A stretch of 7,485 nucleotides of DNA, from positions 1 through 7,485 of the forward strand of contig CABUGR010000041.1 in the NCBI GenBank assembly GCA_902491135.1, in the 5' to 3' direction. A model generated the notes under the pieces. That model searched no databases. It was not told where the DNA came from and saw only the letters and a program-made list of their open reading frames with translations. Made by a program: the position numbers and the translations under genes. The number at the start of each line of letters is the position of its first letter. Position 1 is the first letter of the stretch. Below are positions 6,416 to 7,485 of the stretch, one piece after another. Origin of the DNA: an uncultured Collinsella sp. GTDB lineage: Bacteria; Actinomycetota; Coriobacteriia; Coriobacteriales; Coriobacteriaceae.

Positions 6416-7485
6416 GTGGCCGGTCACGACAACATACCAACGCTTGCCGAGCAGGTTTCGCGCGTTCCCACACAGCCCGGATGCTACCTTTGGAAGGATG
6501 CCAAGGGCGATGTCATCTACGTGGGCAAGGCGAAAAACCTGCGCGCCCGCATGCGTCAATACGTGACACTGCAGGATGAGCGTCAAAAGATCCCGCTGAT
6601 GATGCAGCTGGTGGCGAGCTTTGACTACATCGTTGTCGAAACCGAGCATGAGGCGCTTGTACTCGAGCGCAACCTGATCGGCCAGTACCATCCGTACTTT
6701 AACGTCGACCTCAAGGATGACAAGAGCTACCCCTTTATCGCCATTACAAAGGGCGACCTGTATCCCGCGATCAAATACACGCGTGAGCGTCATAAGCCGG
6801 GAACGCGCTATTTTGGACCCTATACCGATAGCCGTGCGGCACGTGAGACGATAGATACGCTGCGCAAGGTTATCCCCATCTGCTCTGCATCCTGTGCGGA
6901 GTGGCGTCGTTGTCGCCGTACCATCGAGTCCCACAAGGGCGAGGAAGACATCGTCAATATGATTTGCGCACAAAACGGGCGTCCCTGCTTTGACTACCAT
7001 GTCGGGCGCGGCCCGGGTGCGTGTGTCGGCGCGATTTCCCCGGCAGACTATGCCAAGAACGTCAAGCGTGTCGAGCGCTTTTTGTCGGGCCATCGCAAGG
7101 ATGTCGTCGATGAGCTGACCTCCGAGATGACGGATGCCGCCGAGGCGCTCGACTTTGAGCGCGCGGCACGCGTCAAACGTCGTTTGGAGGTCATCAGGGG
7201 TCTGGACGATCGTCAGCAAGTCGTTTTTCCCTCCAGTGTCGATATCGATGTCATCGGGTTCTATCGCGAGGAGACCATCTCCGCCGCTTGCGTCTTCGTC
7301 GTTCGCGAGGGCCGAACAGTTCGCACCTGCGAGTTCATTCTCGACAAGGGTCTTGATGTTGACGAGGAAGAGCTCCAGTCGGGCTTTCTTAAGCGCTATT
7401 ACGACGAGACGGCTGATATTCCAGCTGAGGTCAACCTTTCCGTCGAGCTTGAGGATGCGGAGGCGCTGGGGGAGTGGCTTTCGGG
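6416..7485 (+). CDS. uvrC: UvrC, excinuclease ABC subunit C, N-terminal part (cut by window edge)
   Basis: UvrC is the nuclease of excision repair; its GIY-YIG domain cuts 3' of the lesion and its RNase H-like domain cuts 5'. Open for 356 codons to the right edge. Visible: GIY-YIG core GCY (22-24) and YVGKAKNLRAR (35-45), catalytic-Glu region ETEHEALVLERN (75-86), DDKSYPF (101-107), YFGPYTD (132-138), UVR motif for UvrB contact near 233-260 (LDFERAARVKRRLE), and the opening of the RNase H-like domain at VDIDVIGFY (275-283). The helix-hairpin-helix end is outside the window. GTG at 6416 is chosen, with AAGTAGG 5 bases upstream overlapping the murJ stop; GTG at 6410 is the only close alternative and adds two residues. 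A Cys-rich stretch (156-203) differs from E. coli. Probably co-transcribed with murJ. Confidence 0.93.
   Translation, partial: MAGHDNIPTLAEQVSRVPTQPGCYLWKDAKGDVIYVGKAKNLRARMRQYVTLQDERQKIPLMMQLVASFDYIVVETEHEALVLERNLIGQYHPYFNVDLKDDKSYPFIAITKGDLYPAIKYTRERHKPGTRYFGPYTDSRAARETIDTLRKVIPICSASCAEWRRCRRTIESHKGEEDIVNMICAQNGRPCFDYHVGRGPGACVGAISPADYAKNVKRVERFLSGHRKDVVDELTSEMTDAAEALDFERAARVKRRLEVIRGLDDRQQVVFPSSVDIDVIGFYREETISAACVFVVREGRTVRTCEFILDKGLDVDEEELQSGFLKRYYDETADIPAEVNLSVELEDAEALGEWLS

Noticed and set aside
6224..7219. Minus-strand open frame of 331 codons opposite murJ and uvrC
   Set aside because: It spans the murJ end and the uvrC start, both strongly supported on the plus strand, and shows no recognisable domain.
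1..7485. New defence, mobile or CRISPR-like system
   Set aside because: All space is accounted for by housekeeping genes and two short intergenic regions. No repeat arrays, transposase, integrase, terminal inverted repeats or toxin-antitoxin pairs were seen.

Overview
The window looks like chromosomal DNA from a high-GC actinobacterium of the class Coriobacteriia. A Collinsella-like gut species is my best guess. It rests on protein flavour (MurJ with a long polar N-terminus, UvrC with a Cys-rich insert, an LTA-synthase-type membrane protein), G/C-ending codons and gene order; no database search was run. There is no mobile element, CRISPR array, tRNA or rRNA.

Layout. Positions 1-1066 (minus strand) hold the first 355 codons of an LTA synthase/sulfatase-family membrane protein whose catalytic half lies beyond the left edge. 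A 193-base divergent intergenic region follows, with a candidate LexA (SOS) box and promoter for uvrA. uvrA (1260-4113, plus) follows, then a stem-loop that may end its transcript. From 4246 a tightly packed plus-strand operon starts: a YbaK/EbsC-type aminoacyl-tRNA deacylase, the lipid II flippase gene murJ (3 bases later) and uvrC (6 bases later), which runs off the right edge.

The functional themes are nucleotide excision repair (uvrA, uvrC), cell envelope building (murJ, the LTA synthase-like protein) and translation quality control (ybaK). UvrA finds bulky DNA lesions and UvrC cuts on both sides of them.

The most striking observation is that two highly conserved genes are broken by three deletions. 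uvrA has lost about 26 bases exactly where one half of its C-terminal zinc finger should be. murJ has lost about 22 bases and, 240 bases later, a single base. Restoring 26, 22 and 1 bases gives full-length proteins of 959 aa (UvrA) and 560 aa (MurJ), both normal family sizes. Because MurJ is normally essential and its neighbours are intact, assembly or consensus error is the leading explanation, but real gene decay cannot be excluded from sequence alone. I see no sign of a new defence or mobile system here.
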